NCBI GenBank assembly: GCA_037718865.1
Contig: JBBJMP010000006.1
Location: 62,001 to 126,000, forward strand
Length of the DNA stretch: 64,000 nt
From: JADCRZ01 sp037718865
GTDB lineage: Bacteria > Bacteroidota > Bacteroidia > Chitinophagales > Chitinophagaceae
Direction of reading: 5' to 3'
Made by a program: the position numbers and the translations under genes. The notes below the pieces were generated by a model. It searched no databases. It saw only the letters and a list, made by a program, of their open reading frames with translations, and was not told where the DNA came from. Of the stretch, positions 53,659-62,075 are shown piece after piece; positions within the stretch are counted from its first letter, which is position 1, and every line of letters begins with the position of its first letter.

Positions 53659-54417
53659 ATGAAGCAGGCTATTTACCAAAACATGGTTGACAAAAAACGG
53701 AAAGGGCGGAAGTCGTTTGCTGTATTAATTGATCCGGATAAAGTCAATCATGTAGTGTTGGATGAACTGACTACTCTTTGCTTTGAAGCAGAAGTTGATT
53801 ATTTACTTGTCGGGGGAAGCCTGGTTATTTCCAATTACCTGGATGAATGTGTCCAGCACATTAAAAAGAATTGCGATATTCCGGTGATCTTGTTTCCGGG
53901 AAGTACATCGCAGGTTTCGAGGTATGCTGATGCTCTGTTATATTTGTCAATGATTTCCGGAAGAAACCCGGAATTGTTAATTGGACAGCATGTTATCTCT
54001 GCCCCTTTTGTAAAACAAAGCGGGCTTGAAATTATCTCTACCGGTTACATGGTTGTAGACGGAGGGGCGCCTACCACTGTCTCTTATATCTCTAATGCCA
54101 GCCCTATTCCTGCTGATAAAAATGAAATTGCCATGTGTACGGCTATGGCCGGTGAAATGCTGGGTATGAAGCTGATATATATGGATGCAGGCAGTGGTGC
54201 GAAACGCGCTATTTCCGAAACCATGATTGAGAAGGTAGCCAAATGTATTGAAGCTCCCCTGGTTGTTGGCGGCGGCATAATGAATCCGGAAAAGGCATAT
54301 ATTAATTGTAAAGCAGGAGCCGACATTATTGTGGTTGGAAATGCCATAGAAAAAGACGCATCTCTTATCAGGGAAATGAGTATAGCTATTCATTCCATGC
54401 CGGTTACTTACTCATAA
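53659..54417 (+). CDS. Geranylgeranylglyceryl phosphate synthase family protein
   Basis: A 252-residue TIM-barrel enzyme that makes an ether bond between a prenyl diphosphate and glycerol 1-phosphate, the first step of archaeal lipid synthesis. The family landmarks are seen: FAVLIDPDKVN, VGGSLVISNYLDE, LFPGSTSQVSRYADALLYLSMISGRNP (parts LFPGSTSQ and YLSMISGRNP), IYMDAGSGA, PLVVGGGIMNPEKA and GADIIVVGNAIEKD. Bacteroidetes enzymes of this type are known to be active. What the bacterium makes with it is unclear, since archaeal-type lipids are not typical here. Confidence 0.92.
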   Translation: MKQAIYQNMVDKKRKGRKSFAVLIDPDKVNHVVLDELTTLCFEAEVDYLLVGGSLVISNYLDECVQHIKKNCDIPVILFPGSTSQVSRYADALLYLSMISGRNPELLIGQHVISAPFVKQSGLEIISTGYMVVDGGAPTTVSYISNASPIPADKNEIAMCTAMAGEMLGMKLIYMDAGSGAKRAISETMIEKVAKCIEAPLVVGGGIMNPEKAYINCKAGADIIVVGNAIEKDASLIREMSIAIHSMPVTYS

Positions 54418-54433
54418 CTCAGAAAGTGTGCGC

Positions 54434-55291
54434 ATGCCGATTCGGTGGTCATTATTTTTACTGGCATTAGCAGCTTCCGGTACAGGGTGTTTCCGTCGGT
54501 GGGTTATGACAGAAAAAGAAATCCGGTTATTTTATAAAGAAAAAACGGTCAGGCCTGTTTTCTTTACTATTCAGAATGATTCTGTCAAGTTATACTGTGC
54601 GGTCACTGGCTCAGATACTCTACCTCCGTTGTTATTGATTCATGGGGCACCAGGTGCCTGGTATGGCAGCCGCAATATGCTTGATGATACCCTTCTTCAG
54701 AAGCGGTTCCACATTATTGCCATGGACCGGTTAGGTTATAATAAGTCCTGGTTTCGAAATAAGCAAAAAGCTGTTACCAGTATTGATATCCAGGCAATTT
54801 CCATCCTCGAGGCCTTGCGCCTTAACCGTTCGCATAAAAAAGGTGTAGTACTCGGAAGTTCTTATGGAGCGCCAATAGCCGCGAGGGCAGCCCTTCTTCA
54901 ACCGGAAAGATTTATGCATCTTCTTTTGTTGGCGCCGGCCATTGATCCCGACAAAGAAAAGTTCTGGTGGTTTCATAAATATATACGGGGAGGTCCGGTT
55001 CACTGGTTCATGCCTAAGTTCCTCAGAACCGCCACCGATGAAAAATTTGCGCACATCAGAGAACTGCGCAAGCTTCAGGGTTTATGGCAACAAATCAGTA
55101 TTCCTGTTACTGTAATACAAGGAGGAACAGATGCCATCGTCGATCCGTCAAATCTTGAATTTGCAAAAAAGCATCTTTCAGGCACACAAGCCCGGTACAT
55201 TTATCTGCCACAGGCCGGCCACATGTTGCGATTCGGGCAGTCTAAGCTGATCCGGGAGGTGTTGCTAGGTTTGGCTAAGGATTTGCCTTAA
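54434..55291 (+). CDS. Alpha/beta hydrolase, probably lipid-anchored
   Basis: A 285-residue hydrolase with an N-terminal signal ending ASGTGC, a probable lipobox. The fold shows LLLIHGAPGAWYGSR (oxyanion hole), the nucleophile elbow GSSYG, GGTDAIVDPSN for the acid and GHMLRF for the catalytic histidine. It begins 16 bp after the GGGP synthase and is likely co-transcribed. It is probably a periplasmic esterase or lipase; whether it acts on the product of its neighbour is inference. A GTG two codons upstream is less likely as the start. Confidence 0.85.
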   Translation: MPIRWSLFLLALAASGTGCFRRWVMTEKEIRLFYKEKTVRPVFFTIQNDSVKLYCAVTGSDTLPPLLLIHGAPGAWYGSRNMLDDTLLQKRFHIIAMDRLGYNKSWFRNKQKAVTSIDIQAISILEALRLNRSHKKGVVLGSSYGAPIAARAALLQPERFMHLLLLAPAIDPDKEKFWWFHKYIRGGPVHWFMPKFLRTATDEKFAHIRELRKLQGLWQQISIPVTVIQGGTDAIVDPSNLEFAKKHLSGTQARYIYLPQAGHMLRFGQSKLIREVLLGLAKDLP

Positions 55292-55395
55292 CGCGTGCAG
55301 ATGTGTAAATGTGTCGCATGCTCCCCTGCCGTGGTTGGTGAAAACACCAACAACGGGCAAACCCAGAACTTCGAACCTTGAACCCCAAATTCAAA
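55292..55395. repeat. 104-bp composite repeat at a convergent junction (second copy)
   Basis: Between the alpha/beta hydrolase and M28 peptidase stop codons. From the hydrolase side it has ATGTGTA and AATGTGT units, CCCCTGCC, a hairpin (GTGGTTGGTG with CACCAACAAC around AAAA, 55331-55354), CGGGCAAA and AACCTTGAACC. The order and length match 46166-46063 read on the opposite strand. Confidence 0.7.
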
Positions 55396-56679
55396 TTACC
55401 TCAATTGTTGAACATCCACCCGGGATGGGGCATCCTTGCCGTTGACAATGGTTCTGGCGCTTAAGGCGATAGCCTTAATGATCATTGTCATGTTGTCCAG
55501 GTCAAGTGTTTCTGCCTCATCATCTACCGTATGATAAAATTTCTCAGCGTCCATTTTCGAAGTAGAAATGGTATGCGCGGGAACCCCGAGCCTGGCAAGG
55601 GTGGCGTTGTCTGAACGATAGAAGAGTTGTTGTTGGGGATAAGGATCAGGGTAAAAACTGAACCCTGTTCCATCAAGATTTTTCTCCAATATCTTTCCCA
55701 TGTCGGTTTTCTCATAACCTGTAATGTAGGCTGAATTTTTGCCCCATTTTGAATCCGTTCCAATCATTTCAATATTAAACATGGCCACCGCCTTATCCGC
55801 ATCCAATTGCCTGGAGAAATACTGCGAACCCATACCACCGATCTCTTCCGCGGTAAACGCCGCAAACACCAGGGTTCTTTCGTTATTTGCTGTTTCTTTG
55901 AAATACCGGGCCAGCATGATAACAGCGGTGATTCCTGCGGCGTCGTCGTTTGCGCCATTAAATATAGAGTCGTTGTTAATTGGCATACCTGTACCCAGGT
56001 GATCATAATGTCCGGAAAAGATCACATACTCATTCTTTTTAGTTTTGCCTGGAATTATCCCTACCACGTTTGCCAGGTTCATAGGCGTAATGTCATGAAC
56101 TGCCTCGATGAGGTATTCTGCAGGATCTGTATTTGTAAGAATAAAAGCCACGGTATAATCTGATTGATAGATTTGCTGCCTGAACCGGCTTAGGCCGGCG
56201 AAATTTTTTGTGAAACCGGTATCCACCAATACGAGGAGGTTTTTTTTGGATTGTATATATTTATTTGCCTCGTAATACAGATTTGCTCCTGCGCTGATTT
56301 TTGCCTTTTCAAAACCTGAAGAATGATTGACGCGTAGAACCGGCAATGTTGTGATGACAAAGCTGTTCTTAGTAGAAAGAGGTAATTTATCAGCCGTTCC
56401 GGAAAGGCTTACAAGTCTTGGCCTGATTAACTTAAATTCCTGCCTGAAACTTTCGCTGTTGTTCCAGGTTGACAGGCCGGCGGCCTTAAATTCTGCAGCT
56501 ATGAAACCGGCTGCTTTCTCAATGCCTGGCGTAAAGGTTTTTCTGCCGCTCATTTCATCCGAAGACAAGGCCTTTTCTACCCGTTCCACATCATTTTTGT
56601 TAATGATCTTGTCAATTTGCTGACAAAAAGAAAGATGAGTTATGACTAGGAAGACTAACAAAAGGTTGAATGAAGGCAT
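55396..56679 (-). CDS. M28-family metallopeptidase
   Basis: A 427-residue secreted zinc aminopeptidase. A signal peptide (LLLVFLVITHLSFCQ) is followed by a PA-like insert and the M28 core. The zinc ligands and catalytic glutamates are visible in order: SGHYDHLG, NGANDDAAG, FAAFTAEEIGG, NIEMIGTDS and FYHTVDDEAET near the C-terminus. It probably cuts N-terminal residues from peptides in the periplasm or at the surface. It is not co-directional with a transporter. Confidence 0.93.
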   Translation of the reverse strand: MPSFNLLLVFLVITHLSFCQQIDKIINKNDVERVEKALSSDEMSGRKTFTPGIEKAAGFIAAEFKAAGLSTWNNSESFRQEFKLIRPRLVSLSGTADKLPLSTKNSFVITTLPVLRVNHSSGFEKAKISAGANLYYEANKYIQSKKNLLVLVDTGFTKNFAGLSRFRQQIYQSDYTVAFILTNTDPAEYLIEAVHDITPMNLANVVGIIPGKTKKNEYVIFSGHYDHLGTGMPINNDSIFNGANDDAAGITAVIMLARYFKETANNERTLVFAAFTAEEIGGMGSQYFSRQLDADKAVAMFNIEMIGTDSKWGKNSAYITGYEKTDMGKILEKNLDGTGFSFYPDPYPQQQLFYRSDNATLARLGVPAHTISTSKMDAEKFYHTVDDEAETLDLDNMTMIIKAIALSARTIVNGKDAPSRVDVQQLR

Positions 56680-56716
56680 ATCGGGAAGTTAAACGGAGAT
56701 CTTAGTAATGACTTTA

Positions 56717-57451
56717 TTAAAGGCTCATCATTTCTTTAAACTTAACGGTCTGACGGCGGCTTACTTCAACCTTTTCTCCTCCTTTAAGATCAAGCAGGAG
56801 GCCTCCGTTAAAGTAAGGCTCGATTTTATCGATCATCCGGAGGTTAACGATGTGTTTGCGGTTTGCCCTAAAAAAGGTCTTTTCGTCCAGCCTTTCTTCC
56901 AATGCATTCAGGGATTTTAATATCAGCGGTTTGTTGTTGCCAAAATACACCTTGGCATAATTGCCTACACTTTCAAACAATCTGATTTCATTAAGTTTAA
57001 CAAACCAGCATCGCTCACCGTCTTTTACAAATACCTGGGCGTCTTCTCCCAACAAGGTTTTGTTCATGTTGGAATGGGGAATAGCATTTAGTTCTTTGTC
57101 TTCCTGCAGGTGAAGCTTTTGTATCGAGTCAGCCAGGCGTTTGGGCTCAATGGGTTTAAGTAAATAATCCAGCGCATTCACTTCAAAGGCTTTTAAAGCA
57201 TATTCATCGTAGGCAGAAGTAAAAATAACATAAGGAACCCTGTCCAGTTCGGCAAGCATGTCAAAGCCGGATTTACCGGGCATCTGTATATCTAAAAAGA
57301 TCAGGTCGGGGTTGAGGCTGTCCATTTTTTCCATTCCTTCACTGGCATTTGCGGCTTCGGCTATCACTTCTATTTCCGGAAATGCTGCCAGCAATTTCTT
57401 TAATTCATTTCTTGCTAACCGTTCATCATCAATTAAAATGGCTCTGATCAT
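56717..57451 (-). CDS. LytTR-family response regulator
   Basis: A 244-residue regulator. The receiver domain (about 1-118) has the acidic pocket D8-D9, the phosphorylated Asp54 in FLDIQMPG and the PYVIFTSAYDEYALKAF switch. The LytTR DNA-binding domain (about 140-244) contains RCWFVKLNEIRLFESVGNYAKVYF, FRANRKHIVNLRMID and EVSRRQTVKFKEMM. It follows its sensor kinase by 24 bp. The targets cannot be inferred from the window. Confidence 0.94.
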   Translation of the reverse strand: MIRAILIDDERLARNELKKLLAAFPEIEVIAEAANASEGMEKMDSLNPDLIFLDIQMPGKSGFDMLAELDRVPYVIFTSAYDEYALKAFEVNALDYLLKPIEPKRLADSIQKLHLQEDKELNAIPHSNMNKTLLGEDAQVFVKDGERCWFVKLNEIRLFESVGNYAKVYFGNNKPLILKSLNALEERLDEKTFFRANRKHIVNLRMIDKIEPYFNGGLLLDLKGGEKVEVSRRQTVKFKEMMSL

Positions 57452-57475
57452 AATGTATTTTTAGTAAAACAGTTA

Positions 57476-58525
57476 TTATGCATAAACAGACAGGGGAATC
57501 TGAATTTTTGCCTCAACCATATTTCCGTTAATCTCATTGATCTGGAAATGGGCTCTTTCTCCAAATATTAATTGCAGCCGGTTTTGTGTACTGACTAACC
57601 CAAAACCGTCGATGTTGGCCGCAGTGTTTAAATAGCCGGTATTCTGTACAAGTAACTCATGGTAATCATCTTTAAAATCAGAGCTCACCTTAACAGTACC
57701 GCCCTCGACCTGTTTGCCAATGCCATGTTTGATGGCATTTTCCACCAGGGTTTGCAGCATCATGGGAGGAACCGGCTGATCAAGCGTATCTTCATCAATT
57801 TCATATTCCACCTTCAACCTGTCTTCAAAACGGATGTATTCCAAAGCCAGGTAATCTTTTACGATATTTAACTCTTTTTCAAAAGGAACCGTCTCCAACT
57901 TCTCCGACTGCATACTGCTGCGTAAAATATTACTTAATTCGGTAATGGCCGTTCGGGCCCGTTCAGGATTTTCATCGATCAGCGCCCGGATGCTGTTCAA
58001 TGCATTGAATATGAAATGCGGATTAATGTGCGCTTTAATGGTCTTTAGTTCCAGTGCTTTAACCAAGGCTTCCAGTTTCAGCGTATCAAGTTGTTGTTTG
58101 CGGCTCTTTTCGACATAATGGAAAATGAAATAGATACAGTTCCACATGAATAAGTATACAAACGATGCAATGGAAGTAGTAATGATGAATTTGGTTTCGG
58201 TAAAGCTCTTTTCCTGCTTGCTTCTTAGGTTAAATAGGTTGGTGAGCAAGGATTCGAGGCATCCTACGGAGAGCGCAAAGATCAGCGTTATAAAGATGAA
58301 ACCGATGATCTGTTGCTGCAGCGGTTTCATTAACAGGTTACTACGGATTATAGCATAACGCATGATGTGCGAAAAGAAAACACCTAAACCCACAAATATG
58401 ATCAGTCTCTTAATGAAGATCACGTCAAATTGATCGAAAGTAAGGGCAAAGAAAACATATATTAAAACAAACAATCCCCATCCCACAATTTGGAATACCC
58501 AATATTTGGCTAACCTGGTCTTCAT
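57476..58525 (-). CDS. LytS-type sensor histidine kinase
   Basis: A 349-residue membrane kinase. Four hydrophobic segments (about residues 10-140) lie in the N-terminal half. A coiled-coil leads to the His_kinase box KAHINPHFIFNALNSIRALI, where His170 of PHF is the likely phosphate acceptor. The ATP-binding HATPase domain follows (PPMMLQTLVENAIKHGIG). It has no sensor domain outside the membrane, so it may sense the membrane itself. It pairs with the LytTR regulator. Its -7 element sits 4 bp before the ATG. Confidence 0.93.
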   Translation of the reverse strand: MKTRLAKYWVFQIVGWGLFVLIYVFFALTFDQFDVIFIKRLIIFVGLGVFFSHIMRYAIIRSNLLMKPLQQQIIGFIFITLIFALSVGCLESLLTNLFNLRSKQEKSFTETKFIITTSIASFVYLFMWNCIYFIFHYVEKSRKQQLDTLKLEALVKALELKTIKAHINPHFIFNALNSIRALIDENPERARTAITELSNILRSSMQSEKLETVPFEKELNIVKDYLALEYIRFEDRLKVEYEIDEDTLDQPVPPMMLQTLVENAIKHGIGKQVEGGTVKVSSDFKDDYHELLVQNTGYLNTAANIDGFGLVSTQNRLQLIFGERAHFQINEINGNMVEAKIQIPLSVYA

Positions 58526-58529
58526 TTTG

Positions 58530-58537
58530 CAAAGCTA
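58530..58537 (-). promoter_or_regulatory. -7 element of the kinase gene, giving a nearly leaderless mRNA
   Basis: On the minus strand TAGCTTTG (58537-58530) matches TAnnTTTG. Only four bases separate it from the ATG at 58525, so transcription would begin at or next to the start codon. A TTA lies 21 bp upstream. Confidence 0.45.
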
Positions 58538-58710
58538 TACATTAGAGAAACCCGAAGATAACTTTTATATCAATGGTGAATTAATTGGCTTAATGGCATC
58601 TCGCCCATTAAAATGAATATGGAAAACAGTAAGGGGAAATAAACTAAAGGTAATCGAGGTGCTTCCGGTGCCTAACCTTTTTTACTTTTTTTTGTTTAAG
58701 TTCTTGTGAA

Positions 58711-58742
58711 TTGGATAAAACAAACCATGTTATGTATCTTTA
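58711..58742 (+). promoter_or_regulatory. Candidate dxs promoter
   Basis: TTG (58711-58713), a 21-bp spacer and TATCTTTA (58735-58742), one mismatch from TAnnTTTG, with a start codon 18 bp downstream. Confidence 0.4.
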
Positions 58743-58760
58743 ACCTCTTATTCATGTACG

Positions 58761-60686
58761 ATGGAAATTACTCCGGGACCTCTATTGCAACAAATCAATT
58801 CTCCAGCCGACCTTAGGAAAGTAAGTACAGAACAATTGTACCAGGTATGTGATGAATTGAGGCAATACATTGTCGACACTGTAAGTGTATACGGTGGACA
58901 TTTCGGTGCTAGTCTCGGGGTAGTAGAGTTAAGCGTAGCCCTTCATTACATTTATAACACGCCATACGATCAATTGGTATGGGATGTAGGCCATCAGGCC
59001 TACGGCCATAAAATACTTACAGGCCGGAGAGACCAGTTTTTTACCAACCGGAAGTATAAAGGCCTGAGCGGTTTTCCCAGGCGCGATGAAAGCGAATACG
59101 ATACCTTTGGAGTAGGTCATTCGTCTACTTCAATTTCAGCTGCCCTGGGCATGGCTATAGCGGCCAAGTATAAAAAGGAAGAAAGAAAGGCCGTTGCTGT
59201 TATAGGAGATGGCGCCCTGACAGCCGGTTTGGCTTTTGAAGGGATGAACCATGCAGGAGTAGCCGATGCCGATGTGCTTATTATCCTCAATGATAATTGC
59301 ATGAGTATCGATGCAAATGTGGGAGCACTTAAAGAATACCTTACCGACATCACTACGTCACAGACATACAATAAATTAAAGGATGATATCTGGAAGGCGT
59401 TAGGAAAACTTCCGGTTGGTGCCAATTTTACCCGGGAGATGGCCAGCAAACTGGAACACAGTATTAAGGGATTTGTAAGTAAGAGCAGTAATTTGTTCGA
59501 GTCGTTAAACCTTCGGTATTTCGGACCAATAGACGGTCATAATATTACAAAACTGGTGGACACCCTGAATGACCTTAAGAATATTTCCGGTCCTAAAATC
59601 CTCCATATCGTTACGGTTAAAGGAAAAGGATTTTCATTAGCGGAAAAGGATCAAACGAAATGGCATGCCCCAGGCCTGTTCGATAAGATTACCGGGGAGA
59701 TATATAAAAAGAAGTTTGACACCCCGCAACCACCCAAATATCAGGATGTTTTTGGACATACCATCATTGAATTAGCTGAAAAAAATAAAGTCATTATGGG
59801 CATAACACCAGCTATGCCCTCGGGTTCTTCCCTGAAATTCATGATGGATAAAATGCCCGACCGGGCCTTTGACGTGGGCATCTGCGAACAGCATGCCGTA
59901 ACGATAAGTGCCGGACTGGCCACCCAGGGTATGAGGGTGTTTTGTAACATATACTCCTCTTTCATGCAGCGGGCTTATGACCAGGTAGTGCACGACGTGG
60001 CTATTCAAAATCTGACGGTGGTTTTTTGTTTAGACAGGGCTGGCCTGGTTGGTGAAGACGGACCCACCCATCACGGCGCCTATGATATTGCCTATATGAG
60101 ATGCATTCCCAATATGGTAGTCAGCGCACCGATGAATGAAGCGGAACTACGCAATCTGATGTATACGGCCCAACTTGAAACAACGGTGAATCCGTTTGTT
60201 ATCCGGTACCCCCGGGGTGAAGGCGTTATGTCAGACTGGAGAACGGAGATGAAGGAGATTAAAATAGGTACTGGAAGAAAGATAAAAGAGGGAAACAACC
60301 TGGCCATCCTTACCTTGGGTCATCCAGGAAATTTTGCAGCTGCCGCCATCCGGGACGTAAAAGGAGAAGGCCTAGATCCGGCACATTATGACATGCGTTT
60401 TGCCAAGCCACTGGATGAAGATTTACTACATGAGGTATTCCGGAAATTCGATAAGATAGTTACAGTGGAAGATGGGACCATTGTTGGGGGATTTGGCAGT
60501 GCCATTCTGGAGTTTATGGCTGCCCATGGGTACAGCGCCAGGGTAAAAATCCTTGGTATCCCTGATGCCGTGATAGAACATGGTACACTAAAGCAGCTTC
60601 ACCTGGAATGCCATTATAATGCGGACTCCATTGCAAAGACCATCAGGGAAATGATGCATGAAAAGATGACTACTCAGTTTGGGTAA
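58761..60686 (+). CDS. dxs: 1-deoxy-D-xylulose-5-phosphate synthase
   Basis: Condenses pyruvate and glyceraldehyde 3-phosphate using thiamine diphosphate, the first step of the MEP isoprenoid pathway. The 641 residues show GGHFGASLGVVELSVALHY, VWDVGHQAYGHKILTGRR (in parts, DVGHQAYGHK), the TPP-binding GDGALTAG with NDN, then the transketolase central domain with DVGICEQHAV and DRAGLVGEDGPTHHG, and the C-terminal domain with TVEDGTIVGGFGSAI. It is the isoprenoid source for the GGGP synthase and other prenyl enzymes. Confidence 0.97.
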   Translation: MEITPGPLLQQINSPADLRKVSTEQLYQVCDELRQYIVDTVSVYGGHFGASLGVVELSVALHYIYNTPYDQLVWDVGHQAYGHKILTGRRDQFFTNRKYKGLSGFPRRDESEYDTFGVGHSSTSISAALGMAIAAKYKKEERKAVAVIGDGALTAGLAFEGMNHAGVADADVLIILNDNCMSIDANVGALKEYLTDITTSQTYNKLKDDIWKALGKLPVGANFTREMASKLEHSIKGFVSKSSNLFESLNLRYFGPIDGHNITKLVDTLNDLKNISGPKILHIVTVKGKGFSLAEKDQTKWHAPGLFDKITGEIYKKKFDTPQPPKYQDVFGHTIIELAEKNKVIMGITPAMPSGSSLKFMMDKMPDRAFDVGICEQHAVTISAGLATQGMRVFCNIYSSFMQRAYDQVVHDVAIQNLTVVFCLDRAGLVGEDGPTHHGAYDIAYMRCIPNMVVSAPMNEAELRNLMYTAQLETTVNPFVIRYPRGEGVMSDWRTEMKEIKIGTGRKIKEGNNLAILTLGHPGNFAAAAIRDVKGEGLDPAHYDMRFAKPLDEDLLHEVFRKFDKIVTVEDGTIVGGFGSAILEFMAAHGYSARVKILGIPDAVIEHGTLKQLHLECHYNADSIAKTIREMMHEKMTTQFG

Positions 60687-60970
60687 GATATGGTGCCAGG
60701 AGGAGGTATTACTACTTACATAAAAAAACCTGCTTTTGAGCAGGTAATAAGAAGAAAGCATCAGATCTTTTTTATATTAACCGAAGTCTCTATACTTACT
60801 AACCCAATGCTTTCTATTTTAGATACGTTCATCATTTTATTGAATTTCGTATCTATATCTAAGGTACATCCGATTATGTTCCTTTTCCTAATTTTTTCTG
60901 CTTTTGATATGCACGAGTTATGCAGATAGTTATGCACATGCAGTCCTTATTTCCGTATCTGCTGGCCCCG
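60687..60970. other. Intergenic stretch with a minus-strand terminator
   Basis: On the minus strand ACCTGC and GCAGGT form a 6-bp stem with a TCAAAA loop (60728-60745), followed by six to seven T. It therefore ends a minus-strand transcript. The plus strand has no T run after it, so it is not an obvious dxs terminator. AGTTATGCA is repeated at 60916 and 60928. On the minus strand a 22-codon frame (about 60760-60830) precedes the hairpin. I do not call it a gene. Confidence 0.45.
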
Positions 60971-60999
60971 AAAAAATACGCCCAACTCAAAGGGCATAT
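60971..60999 (-). terminator. Strand-specific terminator after the small basic frame
   Basis: On the minus strand ATATGCCC and GGGCGTAT pair over 8 bp with one G-U pair, an 8-base loop and a six-T run. On the plus strand the G-U pair becomes a C-A mismatch, so the hairpin favours minus-strand RNA. It begins on the stop codon of the frame above it. Confidence 0.8.
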
Positions 61000-61166
61000 T
61001 AACCTCGGAAAACCTTGCGAGACTTGCGCTTGGCCCTGGAACCATTCTTTATTGATTGTTTCAAAGTTTTACCAGAAAGTGCTGACCTTGAAATCGTTGA
61101 AGTAACTACCCTACGAACCGCCTTACGGCTAATTGTTGTTTTTCTGTTCCCTGTTTTTAGTTTGAT
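60999..61166 (-). CDS. Possible 55-residue basic protein without a standard start codon
   Basis: The frame is open from 61181 to a TAA at 60999-61001. Counted from an ATC at 61164-61166 it would encode 55 residues with 10 Lys, 9 Arg, many Ser and Thr, and no Asp or Glu. It ends RAKRKSRKVFRG. A terminator begins on the stop codon, which argues for a real minus-strand transcript. There is no ATG, GTG or TTG before codon 35. Either it uses a rare AUC or AUU start, the start is damaged, or the frame is chance. I recognise no family; a ribosomal or nucleic-acid-binding role would fit its composition. Confidence 0.35.
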   Translation of the reverse strand: MKLKTGNRKTTISRKAVRRVVTSTISRSALSGKTLKQSIKNGSRAKRKSRKVFRG

Positions 61167-61226
61167 ACTACATAATATAAATTACTAAATTTCATCCTAT
61201 GATAAACGCCTTCATTTTTGATATAA

Positions 61227-62006
61227 CTAAATAATAAATCCGTTCAACGGTTCGTCTATTCTTTCGTGGTTAAATTCAATGAGGAAATTATTTCGGCCTT
61301 CGCCAATTATGATCGTCAGGTATTTCATCTGGATAAGCTCAAGCATGGAAAGAAAAAGAAAAATGGCCTGTATGCGGTTCTCGCATACGGCAAATAATTT
61401 TTCAAAAGAGCAGGGCCCGGAAGCTTTTGTGATGGAATAAAGGTGATCCCTGCTTTGTTCCATCGTATAATTGTATTGCACCACCGTATGAACCGGCCTG
61501 TTATTCCGTTCATGCAATTTTTGCATAACCCGTTCAAAGGCCTTCATCAGTTTGAATAAGGTGATCGCCTGTATTTCGGTACCTTCACCGGCTTCCTCCC
61601 CTATAGCTGAAAGATCTTTTTGCAGGTTTCCTCTTTTGACCATAAGCATACGTGTGGCCTCCATGTCTGCCATCTTGGAGGCTACCTCCTTGAATCTTCT
61701 ATACTCCATGACCTTATCGATTAGTTCCTGCCGTGGATCTATCTCGTTTCCCTGCGCATCCAACTCTTTCCTGGGTAGAAGCAGTTTGGCCTTCATCCGT
61801 ATCAACGTGGATACAAACAAAATAAACTCACTTGACAACTCAATGTTCAATTTTTCACTGGCATGAATGTAATCGAGAAAGTCATTGATGATTTTAGTAA
61901 TGGGAATATTGTAGATATCAAGCTCGTCACGTTCAATAAAGAAGAGCAGCAGGTCAAAGGGGCCTTCAAACTGGGGTAGTTTAATTTGGTACGAGGCCGT
62001 GTTCAC
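61227..62006 (-). CDS. scpA: Segregation and condensation protein A
   Basis: The kleisin subunit that, with ScpB, closes the SMC ring in chromosome condensation. The 259 residues follow the family: FEGPFDLLLFFIERDELDIYNIPI at the N-terminus (SMC neck contact), STLIRMKAKLLLPR, a variable centre and a C-terminal winged helix ending with ELIQMKYLTIIIGEGRNNFLIEF. It starts with GTG. ScpB is not adjacent. It is the last gene of the minus-strand run before the small basic frame. Confidence 0.93.
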   Translation of the reverse strand: MNTASYQIKLPQFEGPFDLLLFFIERDELDIYNIPITKIINDFLDYIHASEKLNIELSSEFILFVSTLIRMKAKLLLPRKELDAQGNEIDPRQELIDKVMEYRRFKEVASKMADMEATRMLMVKRGNLQKDLSAIGEEAGEGTEIQAITLFKLMKAFERVMQKLHERNNRPVHTVVQYNYTMEQSRDHLYSITKASGPCSFEKLFAVCENRIQAIFLFLSMLELIQMKYLTIIIGEGRNNFLIEFNHERIDEPLNGFII

Positions 62007-62075
62007 TTAACGTTTATTAATATAAAGAAATATCCGTCTTCCGCAGTTTTCAACTAAGTAGTCAGGCATGCGGCA

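Noticed and set aside
60690..61105. Two plus-strand reading frames after dxs (79 and 61 codons)
   Set aside because: Composition is unlike neighbouring proteins, no family is recognisable, and minus-strand terminators run through the same region.
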